Positions 12,890-24,430 of a DNA stretch of 64,000 nucleotides are shown here, piece after piece. Positions within the stretch are counted from its first letter, which is position 1. Each line of letters starts with the position of its first letter. A program made the translations under genes and the position numbers. Origin of the DNA: Gaeumannomyces sp. JS-464 (lineage: Eukaryota > Ascomycota > Sordariomycetes > Magnaporthales > Magnaporthaceae); NCBI GenBank assembly GCA_002197995.1, contig NGZR01000002.1:8308001-8372000 (forward strand), read 5' to 3'. The notes under the pieces are model-generated. The model did no database searches, was not told the origin of the DNA, and saw nothing but the letters and a program-made list of their open reading frames with translations.

Positions 12890-13889
12890 TAACCGTTTAG
12901 TGTAAGCTTTTTTACTTTATTTGGTTTTAGTAAATGCTATTTTTTTTAACCTAATAATAAAACGGTATTATTTTATAACACCTATTTTGTTAATCCCGGG
13001 TTTAATTTCCAGCTAGGCTAAAAAAACCGGCGGTTTTTTTTGGAAATATCGCGGGTATTTTTAAAAAAAATCGTCGTTTTACCGTTTTTTTTACTAGTTA
13101 ACCTTTTTATAATTGTTTTAGCTAATACTTCGTAAAGTGTTTTAGTAATTCCTAAAATTGGTTTTTTTTTACGTGTTTTTTTCGTAATCGTACCTTTTTT
13201 ACTTAATTAAGTACTTTTTAAGCTTATGTTTTAGCTTATAGTTTAAGATTTTTTCGATTTTGTATTTTTTATTCCGGGTTAACTTTTATTAACTCGTTGC
13301 TTTTAAAACCGGTAACGCTAATTTAAATAGGGAAATATAAAAAACCAGGTGGGATTTTATAATTAACGGTAGTTAAAATTTATAATTTACGTTCGAAACT
13401 TTTTTTAATATTTTAAACGGTTTTAATTTTTTTATAATTTAACTTATCGCTCGGTCGTTTCGTTTTAATATTTCGTTAAAAAAGATAAACGCTATTCCTT
13501 TTTTTAAAAGTCGGTTTTTTCGATTTTTTTTTATTTGCTTAAATAACTATGCGATACCGTAACTTTTTTAACTTTATTTAAAAGTGTTTATATAATTTAA
13601 TAAACTCCGTTATTTATATTTCCGCTGTTAAAGTATTTTTTTTTACTTTAAATTCCTTATCGTTATTAACGTAACCTTGTAATTCGTATAAAACGGTATA
13701 GTTTTTATACTTGTATAAATTAAACTATTATAAACGAATTAGGTTATAAGAAATAGTTATACCTAATTGTTTTATTTGTAATTTACGTAATAACGTAAAT
13801 ATTATTTTATAATTTAATTCGTTCGTTTCGTTTATCCGTTTATTTAAAAATAGTAAGTTATAAATAAAAAGTGTTTTACTTTTAGCTTA
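12036..13889 (-). pseudogene. Chromovirus copy 1, 3' part of pol with chromodomain
   Basis: Co-linear with 18398-20166 (copy 2) and 26400-27990 (copy 3). On the minus strand a degenerate chromodomain can be followed at about 13090-13290 next to the integrase end, but most conserved tryptophans and glutamates are replaced by stops or Lys. A long T-run (about 12820-12890) gives a meaningless poly-Phe open frame on the plus strand. The sequence resumes after the Pogo insertion at 15750-15912. Confidence 0.75.
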
Positions 13890-15749
13890 ACGTGGTTTAC
13901 AAGCGAGTCGCGCAACATAAGCGAGTCGCGCACTCACACCCGACCTCCGGTTAATCGACGCGCATGCCAACCTAATAACGCTAAAAATCCATTTAAACTA
14001 TTCGAAACTGTATACATCGGACGTTTTTACTTCTTTTTAACAAATGCGCGCATTATATCCGGCTTGCCGCAAGTGCCACATCGCCGACGAGTTGTCGTTG
14101 CCCTCCTTTCCTGCCCTTTATAATCGCGCATTTCTTGCTATACTGCCCATCCAGCTCCTGCTGGTTTAGAATATCTCGTATTTTTTTAACAGTATGTAAC
14201 CTTTTTTATCGAACACGTGTTTTTTTGGCCTTCCGGCGTTTGCTTAGTGCTTCGTTCGCCTTTCGTAGCTTGGAGCACTTTTTTTCCAAAAGGTTAACCG
14301 GATGCATAATTACTTTAGCCTTTTTCGTTAATTGGTTTACAATCGATAGCATAGGTAACGGAAAGCTGCTTCGGTAATTGGAAATCCGATTTTTGATATG
14401 TTCGAACTGCGAAGTTGCGTTTTTGGCTATTTGGAGCGTTTTAAAAGTTTAAAGTTCGGCGTTGCTTAAAGGCTTTCTCGGGGGAGTTGAAATTCGTAAC
14501 CTTACATCCAGCTTTTCCAAAACCGAATCCGGATTAAAAGGAGCAAAGCCAGCCTTTCGGAACCCTTTTTAAATATTTTTTTCGGTTATAAAATTAAAAA
14601 ATGCCGTTTTAAACGCCGAAAAAAACTCGACCTTAATTACGTGGTTAATGTATAACCTTATTAGGTTTTCGATTTGTCGACCGTACGCCTTTTTTAGCGG
14701 GCTAAAACACTTAACATTAAACGGCTAAAAGAAGTAAAACGAATGCAAAGGCATGTAAAGCGTAATAATGTTATATTTTTGGCAATAAAATTCGAAATCC
14801 GTCGAATAGTGGCTTTTATAACCGTCCAGCATTAACAAACGATAAAACCTTTTCTTATAAGCTGTAATGTGTTTATCAAAATGCTAAATCCATTTTAAAC
14901 CGAGCTCGTTCGTAATCCACCCGTTAGCATTCGTTAAAATGACCTAATCGCGTAAAAAGTCGGTTTCCAAATACCAATTGGCCAAATGGTACTGCCTTTT
15001 AACGATAATGAAAAAAGGGATCGCTTAGCCGCAATAGTTAACCTTTTAAATAATTATAGCCCATTCCCGGTTGCCAAGCTAAATTAGCTTTGTTTTACCA
15101 CGGCTTTCCGATATTGTAATAACTATAACGGCGGCGATTATGCCTATAAAAAAGCCGGTTTCGTCGAAATTGTAAATGTTTTTACTTTAAATGCCATATT
15201 TATCCATAGTGTTTCGTATAAGGTTAAATTAGGCAAAAACGAGCTTAGGATTTTCGCATTTGGCCTTTTGGTAATCGTACTTTCGAATTTAACGCGTACC
15301 GAGCTTTGCGCGGCGCTTAACGAAGTTCGCGACCTAGTTTTTGCCGACGGCGCCCGCGTCGCGTTCGGTAAGCAATCGGTTGGCCATATTTTTAACACCA
15401 AAAAGCCGGGGAAAAAATGCGCGGGAATCCAGCTCGAGGATGTATTTAACAAGCGCCTCCTTTTCGGATTCCGTTAATTTCCGTAATTTGGGCATAGTAT
15501 CGCGTCGAGCAGGTTTGCCGGCGCGTTGGTCGCGTAACGTAAATTTAAAAATATCGTAAATTTTGGCTACCGAACGCAAACTTAGTCCCCTATTAAATTG
15601 GACTGCTTGCATAGCGAGAACAATCCTAGCTTTTTTAAACGTCGATTTTATTTGTGGTTGTTAAGGAATTGGAGTTGGAAATGAAAAACACGCGTCGCAT
15701 TGGAAAATGCGCGATTCGCTTGTGTGCGCGACTTGCTTGTAAACCACGT
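13890..15749 (-). mobile_element. Pogo/Fot1-like DNA transposon B
   Basis: 1860 bp with terminal inverted repeats ACGTGGTTTACAAGCGAGTC (left) and its counterpart ending AAACCACGT (right). TA duplications lie at 13888-13889 and 15750-15751. Both flanks belong to chromovirus copy 1: the uninterrupted sequence is seen in copy 3 around 27995-28020. Within each TIR the GCGAGTCGCGCA-like block occurs twice, probably the transposase binding site. This is the least decayed of the three Pogo copies. Confidence 0.9.
14027..15612 (-). pseudogene. Pogo B transposase (best-preserved copy)
   Basis: Begins MQAVQFNRGLSLRSVAKIYD at 15612, an N-terminal Pipsqueak-like helix-turn-helix. It is followed by KLTESEKEALVKYILELDSR and a CENP-B-type DNA-binding region. 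The catalytic FDETGF is readable near 15160-15170, and RLLMLDGYKSH near 14830 keeps the second Asp. The C-terminus carries a zinc knuckle, RRCGTCGKPDIMRAF, whose expected His is damaged. The end at 14027 is a stop. Frame changes are needed to connect the parts (1586 bp is not a multiple of three), so it is called a pseudogene. Confidence 0.82.
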
Positions 15750-15912
15750 TATTCGTAAACCTTTTTTAAAACTTGCTTATAAATAGTTTGTTTTTATCCG
15801 TAATTAAACGGTTTAACGTGCCGTATTTCGCTATTATATGCTTAATAAAAACGTACGCTAATTTTATAACGTCGCTGCTTTTTTTTATAATAAAAATAAA
15901 GCGTATTTAGTA
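15750..15912 (-). pseudogene. Chromovirus copy 1, continuation after Pogo B
   Basis: Matches copy 3 at about 28003-28165 (shared TTTTTAAAACTTGCTTATAA and GCGTATTT blocks). It confirms that Pogo B split one chromovirus. Similarity stops at 15912, where a different repeat begins. Confidence 0.75.
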
Positions 15913-15915
15913 AAT

Positions 15916-16335
15916 GTTACGAAGCGAGCTTTAGCTTACGCTTAAACCACTACTAACCTTATATATAAACTGCTTCCCGTTACTAAATAGCTAAAAAACC
16001 TTTTTCCTTTTTCCTCGCGCAATAATAATTTCTTTATATAAAACTTAAATATTACATTATAATAATTTATTACGCTAACCTTCGAAAACCGGCCGATGCG
16101 GTAACCGCTTTTTACTATAACTAAAATACGCAATACATTACAAAACCACACTTAAACCAAAACTACGCCGATAAATCGATATCGAAACGACGGCAATATT
16201 ACGATATTACAATACCACAGCATTATAATATACCAAAGTACGGTAAGAAACGCTTTTGCTAAATATCTTTTACTAAAATCGCTAATTAAAAGCGCTAAAG
16301 TAATAAACGTAATAACGTTTATTAGCGTAATAACC
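15916..16335 (+). repeat. Putative LTR / leader of a gag-protease fragment
   Basis: Chromovirus similarity ends and the next bases are TGTTACGAAGCGAGC, an LTR-like start. A weak matching end (GCGTAATAACCA) appears near 16335, just before the gag-like coding region. There is no second copy in the window, so calling it an LTR rests on position and the TG start only. Confidence 0.35.
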
Positions 16336-16499
16336 AGCAATTAAAAAATATCGAACCAAATATACGGCATTTTTCAAATATTAAATAACGGTATAAAAAA
16401 AAATGCTTAAAACCAATTAAAAAACCAAATAAAGCTTAAGCGAAATAATTAAACACCGTTAAAAAGCAATCGGAAATTTTAAGCAAAAAACGCGCGAAA

Positions 16500-17935
16500 T
16501 GCGCGCAATACGAAAAGGAAAAAAAAGCGGCATACTAGTTCGAAGCTTAAATATTAAAACGATTTAACGCCAGCCAAAACCAAATCCGAAAACTGGAAAG
16601 CCAATTGGTAAAAGCCAAAGCGGCGCGCTAAAAAACCTTGCTTAATTTAAAAACACATACTTTAACCATAACCAAAACCTTTACACCACTTTTAAAAAAC
16701 GACGGAGCTTCGCCGGTTTAGCATTACATAATTACCGACGAGCCCGCATTTTTTTAACCAAAAGGCTATAACCTTTTAACATTTTTAAACGGGCAATTAC
16801 TGCTCGAAACCCGCTAAAAGGCGTACGAGTTTTAAAAAGCCCAATTGCAAGCGAAATTTGCATTAAACGAATACGCGTTTTTAAAACAAAAGGAAAAAGT
16901 TTTATACGCCGAACGGTTCTTTTCGAAATAAGCCTATAGCTTTATTAAAAACCGCATACCTAATAACGCTAATTTATCGACCCGCTAGCTATCCACTATC
17001 GACGAACTTTTCCGTACTTTAAACCCGGTGTATATTACCGCTAACGCCGCGTAAACCGCTTAACGCCACTTCGCTAGCTTTAAGCAAAGCAAAAGCTTTT
17101 ATAAAAACTTTATTAACGAATTTTACAAGTTGGCCGACTTATGCGATATAACGGATGTGCAACTCGTCGAAACTTTTAAAGCAAAGGTTAGCGGCAAGTT
17201 AAGCGCGCTTTTGCGGTTTATGCTTCCAAGTTTACGCCCCGGCTTTAACGCTTTCGATAAATGGGTGGCATTATTCCAAAACCTGTTTAACAATATCGCA
17301 AACGACGATTACCGTTAAAAAAGCCATAACTAATTGATATAAAAATAATAAACCGCATATTAAAATTTAAACAACGTTATAAACTTTAGCAAAATTAGCA
17401 TAACGGAACGCCAAATTACGCTAGAGGAAAAGCAAAAACGCAAAATTAAACGATTTTGCTTTTATTGCGGGAAAAACGGCCATATATCCCGCGGATGCCT
17501 AGCGAAAACCAACGACATACCGTTAAAAAACGAGTAAACCTTACGGCAAATCGCCCGCGAAGTATTAAAAGGCAATTAATATAAGCAAATACAAAAAAAG
17601 GAGTTTTTTTTTAACATAATAAGCCTTAATACAACTTTTTCCTTTTTTACGTACTTTTACTTAAATAATGCTAGAATTATCCCGTATTAATCGTTTATCG
17701 ATACCGGGTGCTTTTTATAAGCATTTATTAATAACGCTTTCGCGCGTAAATACTAATTAAAACGATAAAAGCTTTTACAATTAAAACCGTTCCGATTCGC
17801 CGACGGAAAAGTTACAAAATACTTTATTAAATTCGTTTAAATTAAACACTAGTTCGCTAGCAAACTAAAAACCTTAGTTATGTATTACTAGTCGTTAAAC
17901 GGCTTTAACGTTATTTTAAACCTGCCGTAATTATA
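16500..17935 (+). pseudogene. Gag-protease relic of a plus-strand Ty3/gypsy element
   Basis: A plus-strand coding trace with a gag-like central region (62 open codons at 17130-17318, ADLCDITDVQLVETFKAKVS...). It is followed by a perfect zinc knuckle CFYCGKNGHISRGC at 17457-17498 (C-x2-C-x4-H-x4-C). After that comes FIDTGCF around 17695-17715, the Asp-Thr-Gly active site of a retroviral-type aspartic protease. No reverse transcriptase follows, because the chromovirus LTR at 17951 interrupts. The orientation is opposite to the neighbouring chromovirus copies, so it is a separate element. Confidence 0.7.
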
Positions 17936-17950
17936 ACATTATAACTTTAA

Positions 17951-18397
17951 TGTTATAATTAAAGGTTTACTTTTAAAATAAAGCACTTTAAGGGTGGAAA
18001 AAACAGTATTTTTAATCTGGTTAATAGGGGAACACGTAACTTAAAAGGATAATTTAATTGCTTGCTTTAAGGGATGCTTAAAAGCTAATTTAAGTTAACT
18101 AATGCCGAAGCTTTAATTAAAGCTATTTAAAACAAAAAAAAATTTATCCTTTATATACACGTTGCTTTTTGCTTATATTGGGTTAAATTTATAGCTTTAT
18201 TACAAATTTACAAATCCCTTTTGGATTTATTACTTTATTACAAATCCACAAATCCCATTTTGGATTTATTACTTTGCTATAAATCCACAAATCCCACTTT
18301 AGTTTACGTAACCCTACGTAACCGGAACGGGGCGAAAACACCACTCGGGGCCCTTTTTTACCTTACTATTTTAAAAGCTTGCATATTGGTTATAACA
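17951..18397 (-). repeat. Chromovirus copy 2 LTR (447 bp)
   Basis: Opens TGTTATAATT and closes GGTTATAACA, giving the TG...CA ends of an LTR and a short inverted terminal repeat. The middle has a threefold 'attactttattacaaatccacaaatccc'-type direct repeat (about 18190-18300). It matches copy 1 and copy 3 LTRs with mainly transition differences. Confidence 0.85.
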
Positions 18398-20166
18398 TTA
18401 GGTTTCCCTTTTTAAGCTAAATCCTTTTAACCACGTTTTATCGCCCCGCCTTTTGTTAATAAGAAGTATTTTCCTTTTTTACCATTTCCCCCCCTTTTTA
18501 CTTTAATAAAATGTCCGGTTAAATGCGAAAACGTTTTTTCGCAAAGTAAACCGTTAATCGTAAAAAGCTTTTAGCGGTTATTTTTTTTAATTGCTACGAA
18601 ACGTTTTCCTATTCGTACTATTACGACGTTTTAAAGCGTAAAAAGTGCGACGCTTTTCTTTAAAACTCGTTTCGATGCGTGGAATATTTTCGGATTAATC
18701 GTTTAAAGTGCGACGTTTTAAAGCCTTTTCTTTCCGAGCTTCGAAATATCGTTACCTAATATTTTAAGCTTAAAGCTAAACTGGAAAAGGCGGAGGAAAA
18801 AGTTTTTCGTTTTCGGAAGTAAAAACGAATATGGCTGGAAAAAATAATGCGCGCGGTACGTCGCGGTATTAATTCGGTGGGAAAATTGAAGCGTATTAAG
18901 CGGGAAAAGGCCGACTAAGCGGCTTATTAAACTACTTTATACTTCGAGCCTTTTATAGCTTTTTCCGTTTTTTCAACTGGCAAATGCCTAAGGTTAATTT
19001 TAACTTAAAGCTATTTGCTTTTTTTAACCGAAATAAATTATAACTTTTCCTAATAATTACTTTAGGTTTTATAACGCACTAAGCGTGGTTTTGGTTTTTT
19101 TGCCAAAGTTTCGGGTTTAAATCCCGGCATAACCGTAAAAGTCGACGAATTTTCGGGCTTACCCCGAAGCTCGTCGAACTTTTACTTTCCTTTTTTTTTT
19201 TGCTAACCGTTTAGTGCAAACTTTTTTGCCCTATTTAGTTTTAGTAAATATACCTTTTTTTTAACCCAATGGTATAATAGTAACATTTTTTACCTTTTGG
19301 CCGGAAATTTTAGGTTTAATTTTTAGCTAAGCTAAGGTTTTTTTTATTACGGCCGTTTATACGCACGGGGTATAGCCGGTGTATGTATAAACGGCTGCGG
19401 TAAGCGGCCCGCCTTTTTATTTTTGCTAACTTTTTTATAAGTGTTTTTATCGGTACTTTTTAAAAGTTCCTAGCAATTTATAAAGTTAATTCCTTTTTCC
19501 CACGTGTTTTCCTCGTAGCCGTACCTTTTCCATTTAATTAGGTACTTTTTAGGCCTATTTCTTAGCTTATAATCCAAAATTCCTTCGATTTCGTATTTTT
19601 ATTTTAAGTTAATTTCCATTAATTTATCGCTTTTAAAGCCCGGTAGCGCTAATTTAAAAAGGGAAATATAAAAAACCGGGTGGGATTTTATAATTAGCGG
19701 TAATTGGAGTTTGTAATTTACGTTTAAAACCTTTTTTAATACTTTAAAAGGTTCCAATTTTTTATAGTTTAACTTATCGCTTAATCTTTTTGTTTTAATA
19801 TTTCGTCGAAAAAGATAAACGCTATTCCCTTTTTTAAAAGTCGGTTTTTTAATCCTTTTTTTATTTACTTAAGTAGTTATACGGTACCGCAACTTTTTTA
19901 ACTTTGCTTAAAAGTATTTATGCAGCTTAATAAGCTTCGTTAATTTATATTTCCGCTATTAAAGCATATTTTTTTACCTTAGGTTTTTTATACGCTATTA
20001 ACGTAAACTCGTAGTTCGCATAAAACTGTGTAATTTTTATGCTTTTATAAACTAAGCTATTATAAATAAATTAAGCTATAAAAAGTAATTATACCTAATC
20101 GTTTTATTTATAATTAACGTAATAACGTAAATATTGCTTTATAGTTTAATTTATCCGCTTCGTTTA
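18398..20166 (-). pseudogene. Chromovirus copy 2, 3' part with readable chromodomain
   Basis: Internal end of a Ty3/gypsy chromovirus, cut at its right by Pogo C. At about 19450-19600 the minus strand reads KYEIEGILDY, then KKYLIKWKRYGYEENTWE, followed by an INFINC segment. That is the chromodomain fold signature (aromatic cage residues Y, W, W and the W-E pair). In chromoviruses this domain follows integrase and steers insertion to methylated-H3K9 heterochromatin. Upstream integrase sequence is broken by stops. Confidence 0.8.
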
Positions 20167-20804
20167 ACGTAATTTACCACCGAGTGGCGCAAACCACCGA
20201 ATAGCGCGTTTTTTATCGCGATTCGCGTTTTTTACTTTTAACGTTAATTTTTTAATAACCACAAATAGCGTCGACATTTAGCGAAGCTAAAATTGCTTTC
20301 GCTATATAAGCGATTTAAATTAATCCAAAGTTAAATATGCGTTCGGCAGCCAAAATTTACGACGTTTCCGAAACCACATTACGTCGCCGACGCGCCGGCA
20401 AATTTGATCGACGCGATAGCGAGCTTAACTTACGAAAATTAACGAAATCCGAAAAAAAAGCGTTTGTTAAATACATATTTAAGCTAAATTTTCGCGCATT
20501 TTTTTCCCGGCATTTTAGTGTTAAAAATATAGCCGACCGATTGCTCGTTAAACGCGACGCTGGCATTATTAGGACCAACTGGGTCGCGAGGTTTGTTAAA
20601 CGCCGCCCGGAGCTTAGCACGCGTTGGATTCGAAAGTACGACTATTAAAAAGCCAAATGCGAAAATCTTAAGCTCGTTTTTGCTTAATTCGACTTTATAC
20701 GGAACATTATAGCCAAATATAGCATTTTAAATAACGATATTTACAATTTTAACGAAACCGGCTTTTTTATAAGCATAATCGCCGCCGTTATAATTATTAC
20801 AATA
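20167..20804 (+). mobile_element. Pogo/Fot1-like DNA transposon C (5' half only)
   Basis: Starts ACGTAATTTACCACCGAGTG after a TA target in chromovirus copy 2, equivalent to position 27945 of copy 3. It runs to the copia LTR at 20805, where it stops in mid-gene. The other half is not found on the far side of the copia element, so it was lost or moved. Confidence 0.85.
20337..20800 (+). pseudogene. Pogo C transposase N-terminal fragment
   Basis: An open stretch of 103 codons from 20337 to 20648 encodes RSAAKIYDVSETTLRRRRAG, then KLTKSEKKAFVKYIFKLNFR and an NWVARFVKRRPELSTRW segment. These are the helix-turn-helix and CENP-B-like DNA-binding halves of the transposase. Downstream, the first catalytic motif reads YNFNETGF instead of YNFDETGF, so the metal-binding Asp is lost by GAC to AAC. 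The gene is truncated at 20804. Confidence 0.85.
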
Positions 20805-20974
20805 TAATGGAAGTGCGCGACGACAAGCACCTAAAGTGATTGGTAATTGTTATTTAACTACTTTACTGGATCGCGGGTTAAAGCGCGCGCAGGCCAAAAT
20901 ACCAGGGCCAATGCATAAGCCTAAAGCTGTGGGGCACCAGTTGCCACCCACGTAACTCCGGGCTACTTTTAACA
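20805..20974 (-). repeat. Copia LTR (element 3' side)
   Basis: Reads TAATGGAAGTGCGCGACGAC at its left end (TG to TA compared with TGATGGAGG in the solo LTR at 51573) and ends TTTTAACA. It has conserved cores GATCGCGGG and CTAAAGCTGTGGGGCACCAG. Confidence 0.88.
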
Positions 20975-21299
20975 CCCTTTCGTAAGCTATGCAACGGCCT
21001 TAATGGCATTACGAGCCCGCATTTACGTAGTAATCTTTTAAATCCGTGGTGTTTCCCTGGTTTTCCTGTAAGCCGTTTATTGCGGCATTTGCTGCATTCC
21101 TAGCTGAATAACAAACCTCGCCTATCCTTCCGCCGTTAAGCCTTTCGTAAAACCGTCCGCTTTTATGTTGGCCGTGTTAACGAGCTTAAAGGTAAAAAGT
21201 TAACGCTTTACAATATCGATTACCCACTTGTAGCGGAGGTCGATTATGCGGGTGCGGGCTAATTTTAACGGGTTTAGCACCGTCGCCTGGGCGTTGGCG

Positions 21300-22760
21300 C
21301 TGTCCGTATGCACCACGAGAGTTTTTCGCTAAAGGTATTTAGTTTTTTTCAAAATGCTTTTAATCCAAAACAAGGCCCGGCCCGTTGGCAGGAGGTTAAC
21401 GAACTCCGCTTTCGTCGTCGACGTCGTTACAAAAGTTTGCTTTTTTAATTGCCAATAAATAGGACCACCCGTTAGCATAACGATTACGCCGCTTGTAAAT
21501 GCCCTCGTACGGAGGCAATTGGCGAACGAGGCGTTTCCGTAAACTTTTAAGCCCATCGCTTTAACACTGTAAGTAAGCCCGCTAAAAGTAAGCGCGAGCC
21601 TTTTAATGCTAATAATGTAGCGCTAAAAATGCTTTAGCAATGCCAAATGCTTTTTGCCGGGATTAACGTTAACCTTTTGCAACCTTTTTACGGTATACGT
21701 GATATTAAAGCGAGTAATGCCAGCGAGGTAGCCAATATTCGCTATTTCCGATTGGTAGCGTAAAACCTCCTCGTGCGGGAAAGGGTTTTAAATGATCGGC
21801 ATTATAAAGCTAAAAGGCTAGGGCGTTTTTACTGCTTTAAAATCCTCCCGTTTGTATTTAGTAATAATTTATTAATATAATCGCGTTAGTAAAGGTTTAC
21901 AATCCTCCGCTGGCGATTTTTTACAATTTGTATGCCGAGGAACGTTTTTGCGTTACCTAAAACGGTTATTTCGAACCGGCTACCCATTTCGGTAGCGGTG
22001 GCTTTAATTTCCGTAACCGTACGGGCGGCAATTAAAAGTCGTTTACGTAAAGCAATAGCATAACGCCCGTTTTCTTTTTGCGGTAAAAGCAAACGTTTTA
22101 ATAAATCGGCCAAAAGCTAAATGCCTCGAGCTTCGAAATGATCGTTTAATACTACTATAAAAGCGATTTGCGAAGGTCGTAAAATGCTTTTTTTAAGCGG
22201 TAATAGTAGCCTTTCTGCCTAACCGGAATGCTTTAAAGTTGCTGTACGTATACCATAACTTGCCAAGTACGATAGCGCCGAAATAAGCAGCTACGAAGTC
22301 GAATTGGCGGCATTTAAAGTCGTTAACGGCCGTAAGCATAAAAAACACCCTCGTAAACGCTGATAAGCGATTACCGCGTACGTTATAGCCTTATCCTCGC
22401 CCGGAATATCGTCGTAATTGCCGCAAACGACCCAACGCGTTTTAATTTTTTAAAAGCGCCGTTAAGCGTTAGCTTAAACACGTATACCCATTTGCCCGGT
22501 AATGCTTTAGCGTTTGGGGGCAATTTCTCTAACATTTACGTGCTTTTTTCAAGCAGCGTGTTAATTTGCTTTTGCATTACTAGCTTGTAGTATCGCTCGT
22601 ACTCGGTTTCGTGCTTTACCGCGTCGTAATAATAGGCCGGAATATACGGTGTTCCCGGCGCCGTGGCGACGCCGAAAAGCGCGAGGTTAGGGATTTTAAA
22701 GCCGCTAATTTTTTAAAGCAAAACGATATCGTTATTCGGGTACGTGACGTTAACGAGTGC
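21300..22760 (-). pseudogene. Copia reverse transcriptase and RNase H relic
   Basis: An RNase H-type segment lies at 21329-21556 (TRAFTSGVIVMLTGGPIYWQ then KKQTFVTTSTTKAEFV, matching the copia arrangement ...TSGYVFML.GG..SW.S..Q..VA.S..EAE). The RT palm is at about 21886-22300 (EMGSRFEITVLGNAKTFLGI). The active site at 22038-22049 reads Y-V-N-D in place of Y-V-D-D. Stops and frame changes are frequent. Confidence 0.82.
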
Positions 22761-23040
22761 AAAACCCGTTTTTCGGGCAGTTTCCTCGGCAGTTTTAATA
22801 TCCGTATTAAAGCTGTAAAAGCTTTCGTCGTTTCCGGCGCTTTTAAAGTTACCCGGATCCTGTTCCGCCACCTTTTTAATATTTTTAAACTCGAAGCGAG
22901 CCGTTGTAAATGCCTCCACGGGCTCCCTCTTTTTGCAAGTTTTTGGTATTAGAACTTCGTAATGCTTAATGCCCGTTAGGCGCTTTTTTAATTGCCGGTT
23001 ACTCGGCGGGGGCGGCGGCCGCTTTTTACAAGTCCTTTTT

Positions 23041-24430
23041 TTAAACGCTGCGGGCACCGTAACCCGCCTCGTTACCGAGCTCGGGAATTTCCTCGGGTGT
23101 TGGTATGCCCGGGCCGGCGGGCTCTTTGGGCTTTTTAAGCTTTGCAGCGGTAAGCTCCTCGTTTTCCGCTCCGGTTTCCCCGGTTTCCTCCGCAGGCGAT
23201 AAATCGTTTTTACTTTCGGGGCCGGCAGTATCGCCAGTTACACCGGTATTACTATCGTTGCCGTCGGTGGAATTAGTAATTGGGCTAGTATTGTAAACCC
23301 AAATGCCTATTGTAAAGTAAAAGTTTTTAATAACGGCCTCGTTAACCTCGTTAGTGGTAATCGCCTTTTTAACAAAATTATAAGGCGATTTCCGGCGTTT
23401 ACCAGCGTTTTCGTTAATCCGTGCGTTACGGTAACGGAAAACCTTGTTAGTATCGTCCGGTTTAACTAGCAGGATTTCGTTATAAAGGCTTTCCCAGCTT
23501 ATAAGCCGGCCCCTCGTTGTTTTAAAAGCCATTTTGTCAGCTTTGGCCTGTTTGCCGTCTTTAATTAGCACTTAGGCGACCGCGCCCCAAATGCGAAGGG
23601 TACGAATTAGTAGTTGGTAATATTCCTCGTTAAGGCCGATTGCTTTTGCCCACGCTTCGTGCGGGCTTTCCTTGCCGCTAAAGGCTGTTTTTAAAATGTA
23701 ATTTAGCACTTTCCTCGCTGTTTGCAAAGCATATACCCAGTACTTTTTATGCAAACCGTTAGCGTTAATCCCGGTGCGAGCCGCGTTAAGTATAGTACGG
23801 TTGGCACGTTTAACAATGCTGTTCATTTCCGGGCATCGCGCCGGGCTAATCTCGCAAGCTTTGCTTCGAGCAGTGCAATAGGCTTTTAACTTTTCCGGGT
23901 TAAACTCCGTGCTACCGTCCGTATAAATTGCTTATATTTTAATGCTTAACTGGAGTTTAATATAGTTAATCCAGTTATAAACCTTTGTAAAAATCTCCGT
24001 GCTAGCTTTGCTAATTGCAAAAATCACTTAGCTAAAAGTAATTGCCTTATTAATAATATGAACGGCGTAATTGTATTCGCCGTATAAAGTAAGCGAAATG
24101 GTTAATATATCCATATAAATACGGTTTAAAAGGCGGGTAATGCGATGGAAATAACGATTGCCGATAATTTAAATCGCTTTGCTTTTTAAACAGCTGTTAT
24201 AAGTATGCTTTAATACTTCGAAATAGCTAACTTTAATGCTTGCAACGCGGTAAGCCGTTATTACCGCTTTTTTATGGCATGCATTAAGCGCCGATGCATT
24301 ATTACGTAAAGCACCGGGCGTTTTGTCGTATCGGTGCGTTAGCCTTCGGTCGGTTTTTTTCGTTAAGTGCGTTGCCCAAAGCCACAAAGCCCGGGGGCGC
24401 GCTTGCGGGCATATTAACGTTAGCAATTAG
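23041..24430 (-). pseudogene. Copia integrase and linker relic
   Basis: The segment 23572-23826 carries KRANRTILNAARTGINANGL and KYWVYALQTARKVLNY, then SPHEAW and LRIWGAVA, the C-terminal half of a copia integrase core. The catalytic Glu of the D,D-35-E triad is replaced: the usual VERANRT reads VKRANRT, AAA at 23809-23811. 23041-23571 is a 176-codon acidic, Ser/Thr/Pro-rich linker between integrase and RT, open throughout. Upstream, 24169-24426 holds a further open piece, possibly gag-pre-integrase sequence. Confidence 0.8.

Noticed and set aside
12652..12900. 82-codon plus-strand open frame with a long poly-Phe stretch
   Set aside because: It is created by a long T-run inside the minus-strand chromovirus 3' region; copies 2 and 3 lack the run.
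15942..16340. Two minus-strand hydrophobic small open frames resembling membrane proteins
   Set aside because: They lie in an LTR-like AT-rich segment; hydrophobicity follows from T-rich codons.
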